Notes: generated by a model from the sequence alone, not told the origin. 21,104 bases of DNA from Salinivirga sp964413185 (GCA_964413185.1 CAYPSX010000046.1:1-21104); one strand, 5' to 3'; positions 6,833 through 15,183 are shown, counted from the stretch's first letter. Made by a program: numbers and translations.

Positions 6833-9505
6833 ATGAAAAAGTTACTCGTTATTTTTATTGCTGTTGGAACGCTTGGTACTATATGGCTGGGTGTGCATTT
6901 TAATAAAAACCATACTGATTTTATCAAGAAAGAAATGTTAAGATTCGGTAAAGATTTAAAACCGGATAATCCCGATTTGGCTGCATTCATGAATTTTTTA
7001 CAAACCGTTGATCCGGAAACACAAAAGGTGCCGGTTGAGCGTTTGTATAACGCCCAAAAAAAGGCGGATGCTCAGCAAATCAGGCGGGCCGGACGTAATA
7101 ACTGGGAACAAATTCCTACGGTTATGGGTGGCCGCACACGTGTTCTGGCGTGGGATCCAAACGATGAAACACAATCAAAAGTCTGGGCCGGAAGCGTAAG
7201 CGGTGGCCTTTGGTATAACGAAAATATACATGAAGTTACTTCTCCCTGGGTGCCGGCAGATGATTTTTGGCCAAGTTTGGCAGTCAGTAGCATTGTTTTT
7301 GATCCAAACGATCCGCAAACTATGTATGTTGGAACCGGCGAAGCAGAAACTGCCGTAATTACTTACCGTGAATCTGGCGGTCGTGGCGCAGGCATAATGA
7401 AAAGCACCGATGGCGGAGAAACATGGCAGTTGCTCGAGTCAACCGAAGATTTTTACTACGTAACTGACCTTGCAATGCGAAATGAAGGAGATCAGTCTGT
7501 GATTTATGCCGGCGTAACTTCAGGTGTTTACATGGGCGAAGATCATAATTCTGCGCCATCAAACGGACTCTACCGTTCAACAGACCACGGTGCTACATGG
7601 ACGCAAGTCTTGCCCGAAACCGAAGGAACAGGCGTTTCGCCGGTTGGCGATATCGAAGTTGAAGGTAACGGACGCATTTTTATCGGTACAACGAATAACA
7701 AAGATGGGCAAAAGGGAAGCGAAATTCTTTACAGCGATGAGGGAACTGCCGGTTCATGGATACGCTACAATACCATTGCCGACCAAATTGTGCAAAACGA
7801 TAGTTACAATCTCACCGGCCGCGTTAAACTTGCAGTAGCTCCATCAGACCCAAATACCGTTTATGCTGTGTACGCCGTTGGAACAAACGATGATTTGTTG
7901 CAGGGTTTTCCTACGTGGGAAGGTCGTATTTTTCAAAAGTCAATTGACAATGGCGAAACATGGACTGATGTTAATTTGCCGCCTACTTCAGGAAGCCAAT
8001 GGGCGTACCTCGCATGGCATGCATTAATAATCGAAGTAGACCCTAATAATCCGGACCGCATTTGGGCCGGCGGCCTTGATTTGCACCGTTCCGACGATGG
8101 CGGCGAAACATGGGAGCATTACAGCGATTGGGCTGATATGTATTACGGCGGCGGTCCGCAATATGTGCACGCCGATCAGCACGCTGTTGCTTACCAACCG
8201 GGCTCTTCAAGTATTGCGCTTTTTGCTACTGACGGCGGTGTTTTTTATACTGAAAATGCCGATGGCGCAACTACTTTCGCCGATCACAACATGGACTTTA
8301 ATACTTTGCAATTCTATTCCGGAAAAATTAGTCCGTTTGCAGGAGACGAGGAGTGTCTCGGCGGATTGCAGGATAATGGTTCGCTGCTTTATGACGGAAC
8401 TCCGCTGTCAGCCGATGTGATGGTTTCCGGAGGCGATGGCGGGTATTGTTATTTCGATCCCACAAGGCAGGGTGCATTTATTTCTACAGTTTACGAAAAT
8501 ACTTTCCTTATTTATCAAAACAATTACAATAATAACTATATCAATAACTACACAAGCGGCACTTTTACTTCTCCTTTTGCTGTTGATTTTGAAGAAGAGC
8601 AAATTTTTGCCAACGCGGTTTCGTTCACCGGACAACATCAGGATGAATTATTGATTTTGCAAAATATTTTCGGGTATCACGGTGGCGATTTTGTTTCTGC
8701 CGGCACAGGTAGTCAGGTTCCTTTTTCTTACGTATCCAGAACTCCTTACAGTGATTCCGATGATATTTTATTCCTGGGTACAGCCGATGGGAAACTGTTT
8801 AAAGTTATTTTCGATGGTTCCAATATTACATCAACCACTGAAATTACCGGAACTGAATTTCCCGAAGGATTTATTTCCTGTATTGCCCACGGCGAAACCG
8901 AAGAAATAATGATGGTCGTTTTTTCCAACTACGGCGTTACATCGCTTTGGTTAACAGAAGATGGCGGGCAAAGCTGGACAAATGCGGAACGCAACCTGCC
9001 GGATGTTCCAACGCGGTATGCTGTTTTTCATCCGGAAGATTCACGTCAGGTAATGTTGGCAACAGAATTGGGTGTTTGGGAAAATACCGACATTTTTAAC
9101 GAAACGAGCCAGTGGGAACTCGACAGCAATTTTCCTACGGTTCGTACCGATATGCTCGATGTGCGCAGCGCCGATAATACATTGCTTGCTGCAACGCACG
9201 GCCGGGGATTGTTTACAACCGAATGGGAATCGCTTTACGGTTCCGGCATAATGCAAACGCCTGTTGCAAAACTTGAGGTGATGCCCAATCCGGTAAAAGT
9301 CAATCAAAATGTTGCCATTGTTTCACCTGCAAGCGGTGCCTATAGCCTTAGAATTACAAGTACATCGGGGCAAAATTTGAAAATGCAGAAAGGCGCAATC
9401 TCGAAAGGCGAAAAATTAACTGTAAAAATGGAAAATTCAGGAATAAACATTCTGACACTTGAGATTGACGGCAGGCAATTTGTATCTAAGGTGATGGTTC
9501 GTTAG
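6833..9505 (+). CDS. Secreted Asp-box (sortilin/VPS10-like) beta-propeller protein with T9SS sorting domain
   Basis: This protein of about 890 residues begins with a hydrophobic signal segment (MKKLLVIFIAVGTLGTIWLG). The ATG at 6833 is preferred over an in-frame TTG three codons earlier. Five Asp-box repeats of the form S/T-x-D-x-G-x-T/S-W are visible: STDGGETW (191-198), STDHGATW (249-256), SIDNGETW (370-377), SDDGGETW (420-427) and TEDGGQSW (708-715). These mark beta-propeller blades like those of sortilin/VPS10 and BNR glycosidases. The last ~80 residues, from KLEVMPNPV to FVSKVMVR, form a type A T9SS C-terminal domain, so the protein should cross the outer membrane and be surface-attached or released. 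No sialidase catalytic set is evident. A TraB-family lipoprotein gene follows 29 bases later, probably in one operon. The ligand or enzymatic role is unknown. Confidence 0.9.
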   Translation: MKKLLVIFIAVGTLGTIWLGVHFNKNHTDFIKKEMLRFGKDLKPDNPDLAAFMNFLQTVDPETQKVPVERLYNAQKKADAQQIRRAGRNNWEQIPTVMGGRTRVLAWDPNDETQSKVWAGSVSGGLWYNENIHEVTSPWVPADDFWPSLAVSSIVFDPNDPQTMYVGTGEAETAVITYRESGGRGAGIMKSTDGGETWQLLESTEDFYYVTDLAMRNEGDQSVIYAGVTSGVYMGEDHNSAPSNGLYRSTDHGATWTQVLPETEGTGVSPVGDIEVEGNGRIFIGTTNNKDGQKGSEILYSDEGTAGSWIRYNTIADQIVQNDSYNLTGRVKLAVAPSDPNTVYAVYAVGTNDDLLQGFPTWEGRIFQKSIDNGETWTDVNLPPTSGSQWAYLAWHALIIEVDPNNPDRIWAGGLDLHRSDDGGETWEHYSDWADMYYGGGPQYVHADQHAVAYQPGSSSIALFATDGGVFYTENADGATTFADHNMDFNTLQFYSGKISPFAGDEECLGGLQDNGSLLYDGTPLSADVMVSGGDGGYCYFDPTRQGAFISTVYENTFLIYQNNYNNNYINNYTSGTFTSPFAVDFEEEQIFANAVSFTGQHQDELLILQNIFGYHGGDFVSAGTGSQVPFSYVSRTPYSDSDDILFLGTADGKLFKVIFDGSNITSTTEITGTEFPEGFISCIAHGETEEIMMVVFSNYGVTSLWLTEDGGQSWTNAERNLPDVPTRYAVFHPEDSRQVMLATELGVWENTDIFNETSQWELDSNFPTVRTDMLDVRSADNTLLAATHGRGLFTTEWESLYGSGIMQTPVAKLEVMPNPVKVNQNVAIVSPASGAYSLRITSTSGQNLKMQKGAISKGEKLTVKMENSGINILTLEIDGRQFVSKVMVR

Positions 9506-9534
9506 ATTAATTTTTCACCCTAAATATTAGAACG

Positions 9535-10428
9535 ATGACTAAATTTTTGTTTGTTGTAACCACTATGGGATTATTTTTGGGGCTCGATGCCTGCCGTATA
9601 AATGAAACTGTGCAAAAAGAAGGAAGCTCTTCACTTTTGTGGAAAGTTTATGGTAACGGGCTTTCTGATACATCATATTTGTACGGGACAATTCACATTC
9701 AGGATAAACGGGTTTTTGCTTATGGCGAGCCCGTTCAACAAGCCTTCGACAAGGCAAATCAACTGGCTGTTGAGGTGATGATGGATCGCGTTGATCCATC
9801 GTCGCTCATGTCCGTAATGATGATGCAAGATACAACCCTGGATATGTTGCTCAGCGAAGATGAATACGCTCGTTTAGAGTCTGCTTACCAGGAAATTACC
9901 GGTGCCGGACTGGAAACAGCCAACAGCCTTAAGCCGTTTTTCCTGTCGGCCAACATGGTACAATCGCTTATGCCACGCGATATGCCAAAACCGCTCGATA
10001 TGATGTTTATTCAAGATGCCCGCCAACAAGGTAAGGAAGTTATCGGGCTGGAGACGCTTGAAGAGCAAATCGCAATTATCGACGACCTGTCGTATGCGAA
10101 GCAAATGGACATGCTGTTGGAGAGCATCGAAGATGTTGATGAAATGAAGCAGCAATTCAAAGATTTGGTGGAGGCTTACATCAATATGAACAGCGAGAAA
10201 GTTGTGGAGTTGATGGACGACCCGTCTATGCCCGAAGAGTTTATGGATAAGCTGCTCGATGAACGCAACAAACTTATGGTTAAACGTATGATTCCACGGT
10301 TAGAGGAAGACCGTACTTTTGTGGCAGTGGGCGCCGGACATTTGTTCGGGAACGAAGGAATAGTAGCAATGCTCAAAGAGAAAGGCTATCAGGTAGAGCC
10401 GGTTCGGTTTGAATTTGAGATAGAATAG
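9535..10428 (+). CDS. TraB/GumN (TIKI-like) family lipoprotein
   Basis: This 297-residue protein carries a signal peptide with a lipobox-like LDAC ending at Cys20. The mature part matches the TraB/PrgY/GumN family: GTIH at 51-54, AVEV with Glu80, PLDMMF at 153-158, GLETLEEQ at 171-178 and the C-terminal GAGHLFG at 266-272. In the related TIKI proteins the two GxxH motifs and the conserved acidic residues form a metal-dependent protease site; whether this bacterial member is active is unproven. It is likely periplasmic or outer-membrane anchored. It lies 29 bases downstream of the T9SS beta-propeller gene on the same strand and is followed by a terminator, consistent with a two-gene operon. 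The family call is firm; the substrate is unknown. Confidence 0.9.
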   Translation: MTKFLFVVTTMGLFLGLDACRINETVQKEGSSSLLWKVYGNGLSDTSYLYGTIHIQDKRVFAYGEPVQQAFDKANQLAVEVMMDRVDPSSLMSVMMMQDTTLDMLLSEDEYARLESAYQEITGAGLETANSLKPFFLSANMVQSLMPRDMPKPLDMMFIQDARQQGKEVIGLETLEEQIAIIDDLSYAKQMDMLLESIEDVDEMKQQFKDLVEAYINMNSEKVVELMDDPSMPEEFMDKLLDERNKLMVKRMIPRLEEDRTFVAVGAGHLFGNEGIVAMLKEKGYQVEPVRFEFEIE

Positions 10429-10445
10429 AACGATTGTTTTTATGT

Positions 10446-10490
10446 AAACCATTAAGGAATTAAGAGAAGTTAATTTCTTAATGGTTTTTT
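10446..10490. terminator. Long-stem terminator between convergent genes
   Basis: An 18-bp stem with one G-T wobble pairs 10446-10463 with 10470-10487 around the loop GAGAAG, followed by T residues on the plus strand and preceded by few A residues. It lies between the TraB-family gene (+) and the stop of the next gene (-), just overlapping that stop. It is AU-rich, but the stem is long, so it is a credible terminator for the plus-strand operon and possibly for both directions. Confidence 0.75.
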
Positions 10491-11556
10491 ATTTCCGTTT
10501 TTTCAATAACCATAAGAAAAGCAGGATAATAAGCACAGCAGCTATTGTGATGATGATACCTGCATTGCTTTGCTCCGAAACCACAACCATTTTAAACGGC
10601 GCACCAACAATAAACGGATCCATTTTCCAATGAGCCACATTTTTGTTGATGCTGTCCGCATTGGAGTTGGTAATTTTACCGGGCATTTCCACGCTGAACC
10701 ACATTTTATCGGTATACAGGCTCATGTAAATTTCCATTTTTCGGTTTAGTAAACTATCAATTTTGTTTTTTGAAGTTTCACTAAGCTCGATGCCGGAATA
10801 ATCTATGGCACTTTCCAGTAGTAATTCACTGTCTGATAAGTCCAGCTCTTTTTGTTGGTTGCTCAATTCGGGTAAGTTGAATGGATTTCGTTCTGTTGCC
10901 GGACTAACGAGGGTTTGCCGTTCAATTTTTTCGTGCATGGCCTTTACCCAGGCCGATAAATTGCGGGCTTCATCGCTCTCGTTTTCAAGCATTACTGCCA
11001 ATTCATGTATGATATGAAATGCAACCCATTTTGTAAATTTTAAATCTAACAGGCTGTCTTGTAGTATGTCATCATTTCTAATGGTTTCGATTTCTTGTTG
11101 TGTAAAAAATTCTTTATAATCAACCCCTTCAAAGATGGGTTTAAAGCTTTCTGTAAAAGTATTTTGTGTTTTGAACCATTTGAATGAGCGTTTTACCGAT
11201 ATTTCGGGGGATATGGGTTTAAGTAAGAAGTCTTTTGTTTCGTAATATTCTTGTAAACCTTCAATATTATCAAACAGCTTCGTGTATTTTGTAATTTCCT
11301 TTTTATTGGCCGTATCTTTTTCAGCTTTTATTTCCCAGGTTGAATCTACGGGAAAGTATATATTGCGTACCATTTTCTGTTTGAGTTCAGCGTCTGTTTC
11401 AACAGAGCCTTTTTGAGCTGAATGCAGTTCGGTTATTACTTTATAACTCCTTAAAATGTTGCCGTTGTTTTTGACGATTGTGTTTACATGTATTTCACGG
11501 CATGCTGATGTGAGAACCATCAGCATAATGAGTAAAAAAAGGCTTTTCGTATGCAT
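10489..11556 (-). CDS. Hypothetical lipoprotein with C-terminal transmembrane anchor
   Basis: I do not recognise this 355-residue protein. It has a signal peptide with lipobox LTSAC (Cys19), a soluble region of about 310 residues that is mostly charged and helical in composition, and a C-terminal hydrophobic segment (about 332-351, AGIIITIAAVLIILLFLWLL) followed by the basic tail KKRK. The predicted topology is a periplasmic domain tethered by a lipid at the N-terminus and a membrane helix at the C-terminus, with the basic tail in the cytoplasm, which implies the inner membrane. The gene stands alone, convergent with the TraB-family gene and preceded by the hcp terminator. No catalytic motif is seen. 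Confidence 0.8.
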   Translation of the reverse strand: MHTKSLFLLIMLMVLTSACREIHVNTIVKNNGNILRSYKVITELHSAQKGSVETDAELKQKMVRNIYFPVDSTWEIKAEKDTANKKEITKYTKLFDNIEGLQEYYETKDFLLKPISPEISVKRSFKWFKTQNTFTESFKPIFEGVDYKEFFTQQEIETIRNDDILQDSLLDLKFTKWVAFHIIHELAVMLENESDEARNLSAWVKAMHEKIERQTLVSPATERNPFNLPELSNQQKELDLSDSELLLESAIDYSGIELSETSKNKIDSLLNRKMEIYMSLYTDKMWFSVEMPGKITNSNADSINKNVAHWKMDPFIVGAPFKMVVVSEQSNAGIIITIAAVLIILLFLWLLKKRK

Positions 11557-11635
11557 AACTAATTGTTTTATGTAGCCAATTTACAAAAAAAATACTAAAG
11601 GATGTATTTTACAGTTAATCAAACTTCAGCAAAAC

Positions 11636-11671
11636 ACAAAAGAGCCGGTGACCTAAGTGTCTCCGGCTCTT
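11636..11671 (-). terminator. Intrinsic terminator after hcp
   Basis: AAGAGCCGG (11640-11648) and CCGGCTCTT (11663-11671) form a perfect 9-bp GC-rich stem around a 14-base loop. Read on the minus strand it is followed by a T-rich run and lies 30 bases beyond the hcp stop codon, as expected for a rho-independent terminator. Confidence 0.85.
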
Positions 11672-11700
11672 AAAAAAATAATTCTTATTTTTACTGATTA

Positions 11701-13338
11701 CTATGCGGTAATCAAAGTTTTCATATCTTCCTCAACTGTTGAAATACCAGCAATTCCAAATTTCTCAACCAATACATTGGCTACGTTTGGCGATAAGAAT
11801 GCGGGAAGTGTGGGGCCGAGGTGAATATCTTTCACGCCAAGACTCAATAGTGCAAGCAATACAATTACAGCTTTTTGCTCGTACCATGCAATGTTGTATA
11901 CGATTGGCAGGTCGTTGATGTCTTCCAGCTCAAACACTTCTTTCAACTTAAGAGCGATCATGGCCAATGAGTATGAATCGTTGCACTGACCGGCATCAAG
12001 CAGTCTTGGAATTCCGCCAATATCACCCAGTTCGAGTTTGTTGTAGCGGTACTTGGCGCAACCTGCGGTAAGAATCACATTGTCTTCGGGCAATTGATCG
12101 GCAAAATCAGTATAATACTCGCGCGATTTCATGCGGCCATCGCAACCTGCCATCACTACAAACTTGTTGATTGCACCTGATTTTACGGCATCTACAACTT
12201 TGTCGGCCAGTTGCATAACCTGATGATGTGCAAATCCTCCAACAATTTCGCCTGTTTCAATTTCCACAGGAGATTCACATTTTTTCGCATGCTCAATAAT
12301 GCCTGAAAAATCTTTGGGTGATGCGTCCGGAATGTGTTTTACGCCATCAAACCCGGCAGCTCCGGTTGTGTAAACGCGGTCTTTGTAAGAATCTTTTGGC
12401 GGGGTGATGCAGTTCGTGGTCATCAGGATAGGTCCGTTGAAACTGGCAAATTCTTTATCTTGTTTCCACCATGAGTTTCCGTAGTTTCCTACAAAATGAT
12501 CGTATTTTTTAAATGCCGGATAATAATTGGCCGGTAGCATTTCGCTGTGTGTGTATACATCTACTCCGGTTCCTTCGGTTTGTTGGAGCAGCTCTTCCAT
12601 ATCTTTCAGGTCGTGCCCGCTGATGAGGATTCCCGGGTTGCTGCGAACGCCAAGATTTACCTTGGTTATTTCCGGATTTCCATAGGCCGATGTGTTGGCT
12701 TTATCGAGCAGCGCCATGGTTTTTACACCAAATGTTCCGGTTTCCAGCACAAGACCGGTAAGTTCATCGGCAGATAAATCTTTGGTTGTTGCTGCCAAAG
12801 CTCTGTTTATGAACTTGCTTATTTCAACATCTTTTTCACCTAAAACCCAGGCATGCTGCGCGTAAGCTGCGATACCTTTTACGCCATAAATAACCAGTTC
12901 GCGTAACGAACGTATATCTTCATGCTCAGTACTCAAAACGCCTACGGTGGCAGCTTTTGCAAGGAACTTACTTGCATCATCGGGTTGCCATGTAGCGCAA
13001 TCGGGCAGTTGGGTTGGCATTACGTTGTGCTTTTCTGCCAGTTGGGCTGCTTTTTCGCGTTTTTCGCCGGCTTCTTTGATGAGTCTTTTAAATACTTCGC
13101 GATCGAAGTTGGCATTGGTAATGGTGGTGAAGATGCCATAAATTACGAAGTAGTCAATTTTTTCGCGTCCTTCGGCATTGTCGGGTACATTTTCCATGTA
13201 AACCGAAATTCCTTTTAACATGTGCATCAACAGATCCTGGTAACCTGCTAAATCGCTGTCTTTTCCACATACACCGCGTACTGTACATCCTGTGCCTTTT
13301 GCGGCTTCCTGGCACTGAAAACAAAACATTTTATCCAT
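11701..13338 (-). CDS. hcp: Hybrid cluster protein (class I), hydroxylamine / nitric oxide reductase
   Basis: This 545-residue cytoplasmic protein is a hybrid cluster protein. The family reduces hydroxylamine to ammonia in vitro and is regarded as a nitric oxide reductase for nitrosative stress in anaerobes. The N-terminal cysteines Cys6, Cys9, Cys18 and Cys24 have the C-x2-C-x8-C-x5-C spacing of class I (Desulfovibrio-type) proteins, which hold a [4Fe-4S] cluster. All expected hybrid-cluster ligands can be placed: His242 (GHDL), Glu266 (SEML), Cys310, Cys399 (AGCDGR), Cys427, Cys452 and Glu487 with Lys489 (WYEQKA). Length is normal for the family. It lies 126 bases downstream of an iron-sulfur protein gene on the same strand, with a Crp/Fnr regulator divergent from that gene. 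It is probably co-transcribed with the iron-sulfur gene, although a separate promoter in the gap is possible. A strong terminator follows. Confidence 0.97.
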   Translation of the reverse strand: MDKMFCFQCQEAAKGTGCTVRGVCGKDSDLAGYQDLLMHMLKGISVYMENVPDNAEGREKIDYFVIYGIFTTITNANFDREVFKRLIKEAGEKREKAAQLAEKHNVMPTQLPDCATWQPDDASKFLAKAATVGVLSTEHEDIRSLRELVIYGVKGIAAYAQHAWVLGEKDVEISKFINRALAATTKDLSADELTGLVLETGTFGVKTMALLDKANTSAYGNPEITKVNLGVRSNPGILISGHDLKDMEELLQQTEGTGVDVYTHSEMLPANYYPAFKKYDHFVGNYGNSWWKQDKEFASFNGPILMTTNCITPPKDSYKDRVYTTGAAGFDGVKHIPDASPKDFSGIIEHAKKCESPVEIETGEIVGGFAHHQVMQLADKVVDAVKSGAINKFVVMAGCDGRMKSREYYTDFADQLPEDNVILTAGCAKYRYNKLELGDIGGIPRLLDAGQCNDSYSLAMIALKLKEVFELEDINDLPIVYNIAWYEQKAVIVLLALLSLGVKDIHLGPTLPAFLSPNVANVLVEKFGIAGISTVEEDMKTLITA

Positions 13339-13464
13339 AATTCTTTTTTTTAGGTTCTAAAATTAATTTTATTAAAGGTAACTCTTTATTTGTTAGTTTT
13401 TTAAAGGTGTGATTGTCTAAATCGGGTTGTTTTTTTATAACTTTTTGATTTAATTCTATATGGC

Positions 13465-14388
13465 TCAGATGGCTGCTTTTTGGCTTACGGGAGCTGCCCA
13501 ATCTTCTGAGATTACTTCGCCCCGGACATTCACGATCATTACTTTAACGGGAACGTATCTTTTTGCCTGCGATAATGCAGTTTGAATGATGCTCAACAGC
13601 CCGCCGCAACATGGAACTTCCATCATCATTACGGTTATTGTGTTTACTTTTGACTCGTCGATCATCATTCTGAGTTTCTCAATGTAGGTTTCTTTTCCGC
13701 TATCAAGTTTCGGGCAGGCTATGGCTAAGGTTTTTCCTTGTAAATGTTTGTGGAAATCGCCCATGCTGAAAGCTGTACAATCGGCAGCTACGAGCAAATC
13801 GGCATTTTGAAGGTATTCAGCCATCGGGTTAAGCAAATGTAGTTGGACAGGCCATTGTTGCAATGCGCCTGGCATGCTTTGAGGTTGTTGGTTGCCGGTA
13901 TCGGCCTGAGCCATTTGTATGCCGGAACCAAAGCTCATTGCCTGTGAGCCGGGGCAACTCGTTCCATGCGCATGTTGCTTTTTCGGCGTTTCTGTTTTTC
14001 CGTGGTTGTGAACTTCTTTTATGAGTTCTTCTACATCGAAATTTACTTTTTCGGTGTTTTCGCGCAGCCACTTTATGCCTTGCTTCATAAAACCAAATTC
14101 TTTGTGCTCTTTCATGTGAATTAAGTGTGCTTTAATTGTGTTTTTTCCTTTTGGGGCCATTTCCTGCATCACTAAAATTTCATCGTAAGGTTGAGCTTCA
14201 CGTTCTTCGAGTGTAATGGCATCTTGCGGGCAGTGACCAATACAGGCACCCAAACCATCGCACATTAAGTCGCTGACTAATCTTGCTTTGCCATCTATTA
14301 TTTGTAGAGCACCCTCGTGGCAGTTGGGTACACAAGCGCCGCATCCGTTGCACTTGTCTTCGTCTATATGTATCATTGTTCTTTGCAT
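13465..14388 (-). CDS. Ferredoxin-type 4Fe-4S protein associated with hcp
   Basis: This 307-residue protein has an N-terminal dicluster ferredoxin region and is probably the electron donor or a redox partner for the hybrid cluster protein encoded next to it (inference from context). The first cluster motif is canonical: Cys13, Cys16, Cys19, Cys23. The second reads CDGLGACIGHCP, with Cys43, Cys49 and Cys53 but Leu at 46 where the second cysteine would be. After a linker rich in His and Gln (about 125-180) comes a C-terminal domain with Cys204, Cys225 and the pair Cys260-Cys261 (MEVPCCGG), which could bind a further cofactor. No signal peptide is seen, so it is cytoplasmic. Translation may begin at ATG 14388 or at the internal Met5 (MIHIDEDKC). 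A promoter box and dyad operator lie upstream. Confidence 0.9.
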   Translation of the reverse strand: MQRTMIHIDEDKCNGCGACVPNCHEGALQIIDGKARLVSDLMCDGLGACIGHCPQDAITLEEREAQPYDEILVMQEMAPKGKNTIKAHLIHMKEHKEFGFMKQGIKWLRENTEKVNFDVEELIKEVHNHGKTETPKKQHAHGTSCPGSQAMSFGSGIQMAQADTGNQQPQSMPGALQQWPVQLHLLNPMAEYLQNADLLVAADCTAFSMGDFHKHLQGKTLAIACPKLDSGKETYIEKLRMMIDESKVNTITVMMMEVPCCGGLLSIIQTALSQAKRYVPVKVMIVNVRGEVISEDWAAPVSQKAAI

Positions 14389-14424
14389 CGTCTTAAACTT
14401 TTCGGGTTGGTTTTAATTTCTGAT

Positions 14425-14433
14425 ACAAAAATA
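14425..14433 (-). promoter_or_regulatory. Putative -7 box for the iron-sulfur/hcp genes
   Basis: On the minus strand this reads TATTTTTGT, an exact fit to the Bacteroidetes TAnnTTTG box plus a pyrimidine, 37 bases before the iron-sulfur protein start codon. No TTTG box occurs at the -33 position. Instead the dyad at 14455-14470 is centred about 29.5 bases upstream of the TA, the geometry of an activator-dependent (class II Crp/Fnr-like) promoter. Confidence 0.55.
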
Positions 14434-14454
14434 GGACAGATGAGTCCGAAATGC

Positions 14455-14470
14455 TGTCACATTTGTTACA
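14455..14470. promoter_or_regulatory. Candidate Crp/Fnr-family operator between divergent genes
   Basis: TGTCACATTTGTTACA is a dyad of the form TGTnACA-nn-TGTnACA in which 12 of 16 positions obey the symmetry. It has the size and spacing of Crp/Fnr-family sites. It lies between the iron-sulfur protein gene (-) and the Crp/Fnr-type gene (+), nearly midway between two divergent -7 boxes (29.5 and 27.5 bases from its centre). Binding by the neighbouring regulator is inference, supported by known HcpR control of hcp in other anaerobes. Confidence 0.6.
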
Positions 14471-14489
14471 AACGCAGTATTTTTTTTTA

Positions 14490-14498
14490 TAAATTTGC
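14490..14498 (+). promoter_or_regulatory. Putative -7 box for the Crp/Fnr regulator gene
   Basis: TAAATTTGC fits TAnnTTTG plus a pyrimidine exactly. It ends only 7 bases before the preferred start codon at 14506, so transcription from it would give a nearly leaderless mRNA. A TTTG at 14462-14465, inside the dyad, is 24 bases upstream, longer than the usual -33 spacing. Confidence 0.4.
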
Positions 14499-14505
14499 AC
14501 GAAAA

Positions 14506-15183
14506 ATGCATGAAATTGTCCCCATATTAGTTGAAGTCCCTCTGTTTAAGCAGGTTTCGGAGGAGGTGATTGCTGGCCTCATAGAATCGTCATCGTATCA
14601 AGTGCGTACGTATGAAAAAGGACGGCTTATTTTTCAGTCCGGTGATCCGGTAGATAAACTGATCATACTAATCGAAGGTAAAATTACGGCAGAAATGCTC
14701 GATCCGTCGGGCAAAGCTTTGAAAATTGAAGATGCTAAAGGCCCCCAAACTTTGGGCAGTGCGTTTATGTATGGAGATAAACAGAAGTTACCTGTAAATG
14801 TAACAGCGCTGACCGAATGTAAGTTTTTATATATTCCAAAAGTATCTTTTCAAAAATTGCTAATGCAAAATGAGCAGTTATTGGCCAATTATATTGATAT
14901 CATCTCATCGCGTGCGCAGTTTTTATCAGACAAGGTAAAATTTATGTCGTTTAATACTATACGACAAAAAATTGCTCATTTTCTTCTTGATCGCATGCCG
15001 GCTGAGCAGGAACCATTTAAGGTTGGAATGTCGCAAACTGCCATGGCCGAGTTGTTTGGTGTGGCGCGGCCTTCGCTTGCCCGTTGTATTTCGGAAATGG
15101 AAAATGAAGGAATCATTTATAGTGAACGCGGTTACTTTACCGTTTTTGATGCTAATTCCCTTAAAAGTGAGTTGCTGGATTAA
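14506..15183 (+). CDS. Crp/Fnr-family transcription regulator, HcpR-like
   Basis: This 225-residue regulator has an N-terminal cyclic-nucleotide-binding-like beta-roll (about 10-130, PLFKQVSEEVIAGL to FLYIPKVSFQKLL), a dimer helix (about 130-160) and a C-terminal winged helix-turn-helix (about 172-215) with recognition region VARPSLARCISEMENEG. It lacks the N-terminal cysteine cluster of FNR; only Cys105 and Cys194 are present, so direct [4Fe-4S] oxygen sensing is unlikely and a heme or small-molecule mechanism is possible (inference). It is divergent from the iron-sulfur protein and hcp genes, which matches HcpR regulators known to control hcp in anaerobes. The ATG at 14506 is chosen because it gives a family-typical N-terminus; an in-frame upstream start at 14317 would overlap the divergent gene and add atypical sequence. 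A terminator follows. Confidence 0.92.
   Translation: MHEIVPILVEVPLFKQVSEEVIAGLIESSSYQVRTYEKGRLIFQSGDPVDKLIILIEGKITAEMLDPSGKALKIEDAKGPQTLGSAFMYGDKQKLPVNVTALTECKFLYIPKVSFQKLLMQNEQLLANYIDIISSRAQFLSDKVKFMSFNTIRQKIAHFLLDRMPAEQEPFKVGMSQTAMAELFGVARPSLARCISEMENEGIIYSERGYFTVFDANSLKSELLD

Noticed and set aside
13339..13464. Possible Crp/Fnr dyad directly upstream of hcp
   Set aside because: Only a weak TAAC-n9-GTTA symmetry is present and no copy of the TGTnACA dyad, so a separate operator cannot be supported.
14317..14505. Upstream in-frame extension of the Crp/Fnr gene
   Set aside because: It would overlap the divergent iron-sulfur gene, run through the dyad and promoter boxes, and add sequence unlike any Crp/Fnr N-terminus; ATG 14506 fits the family.
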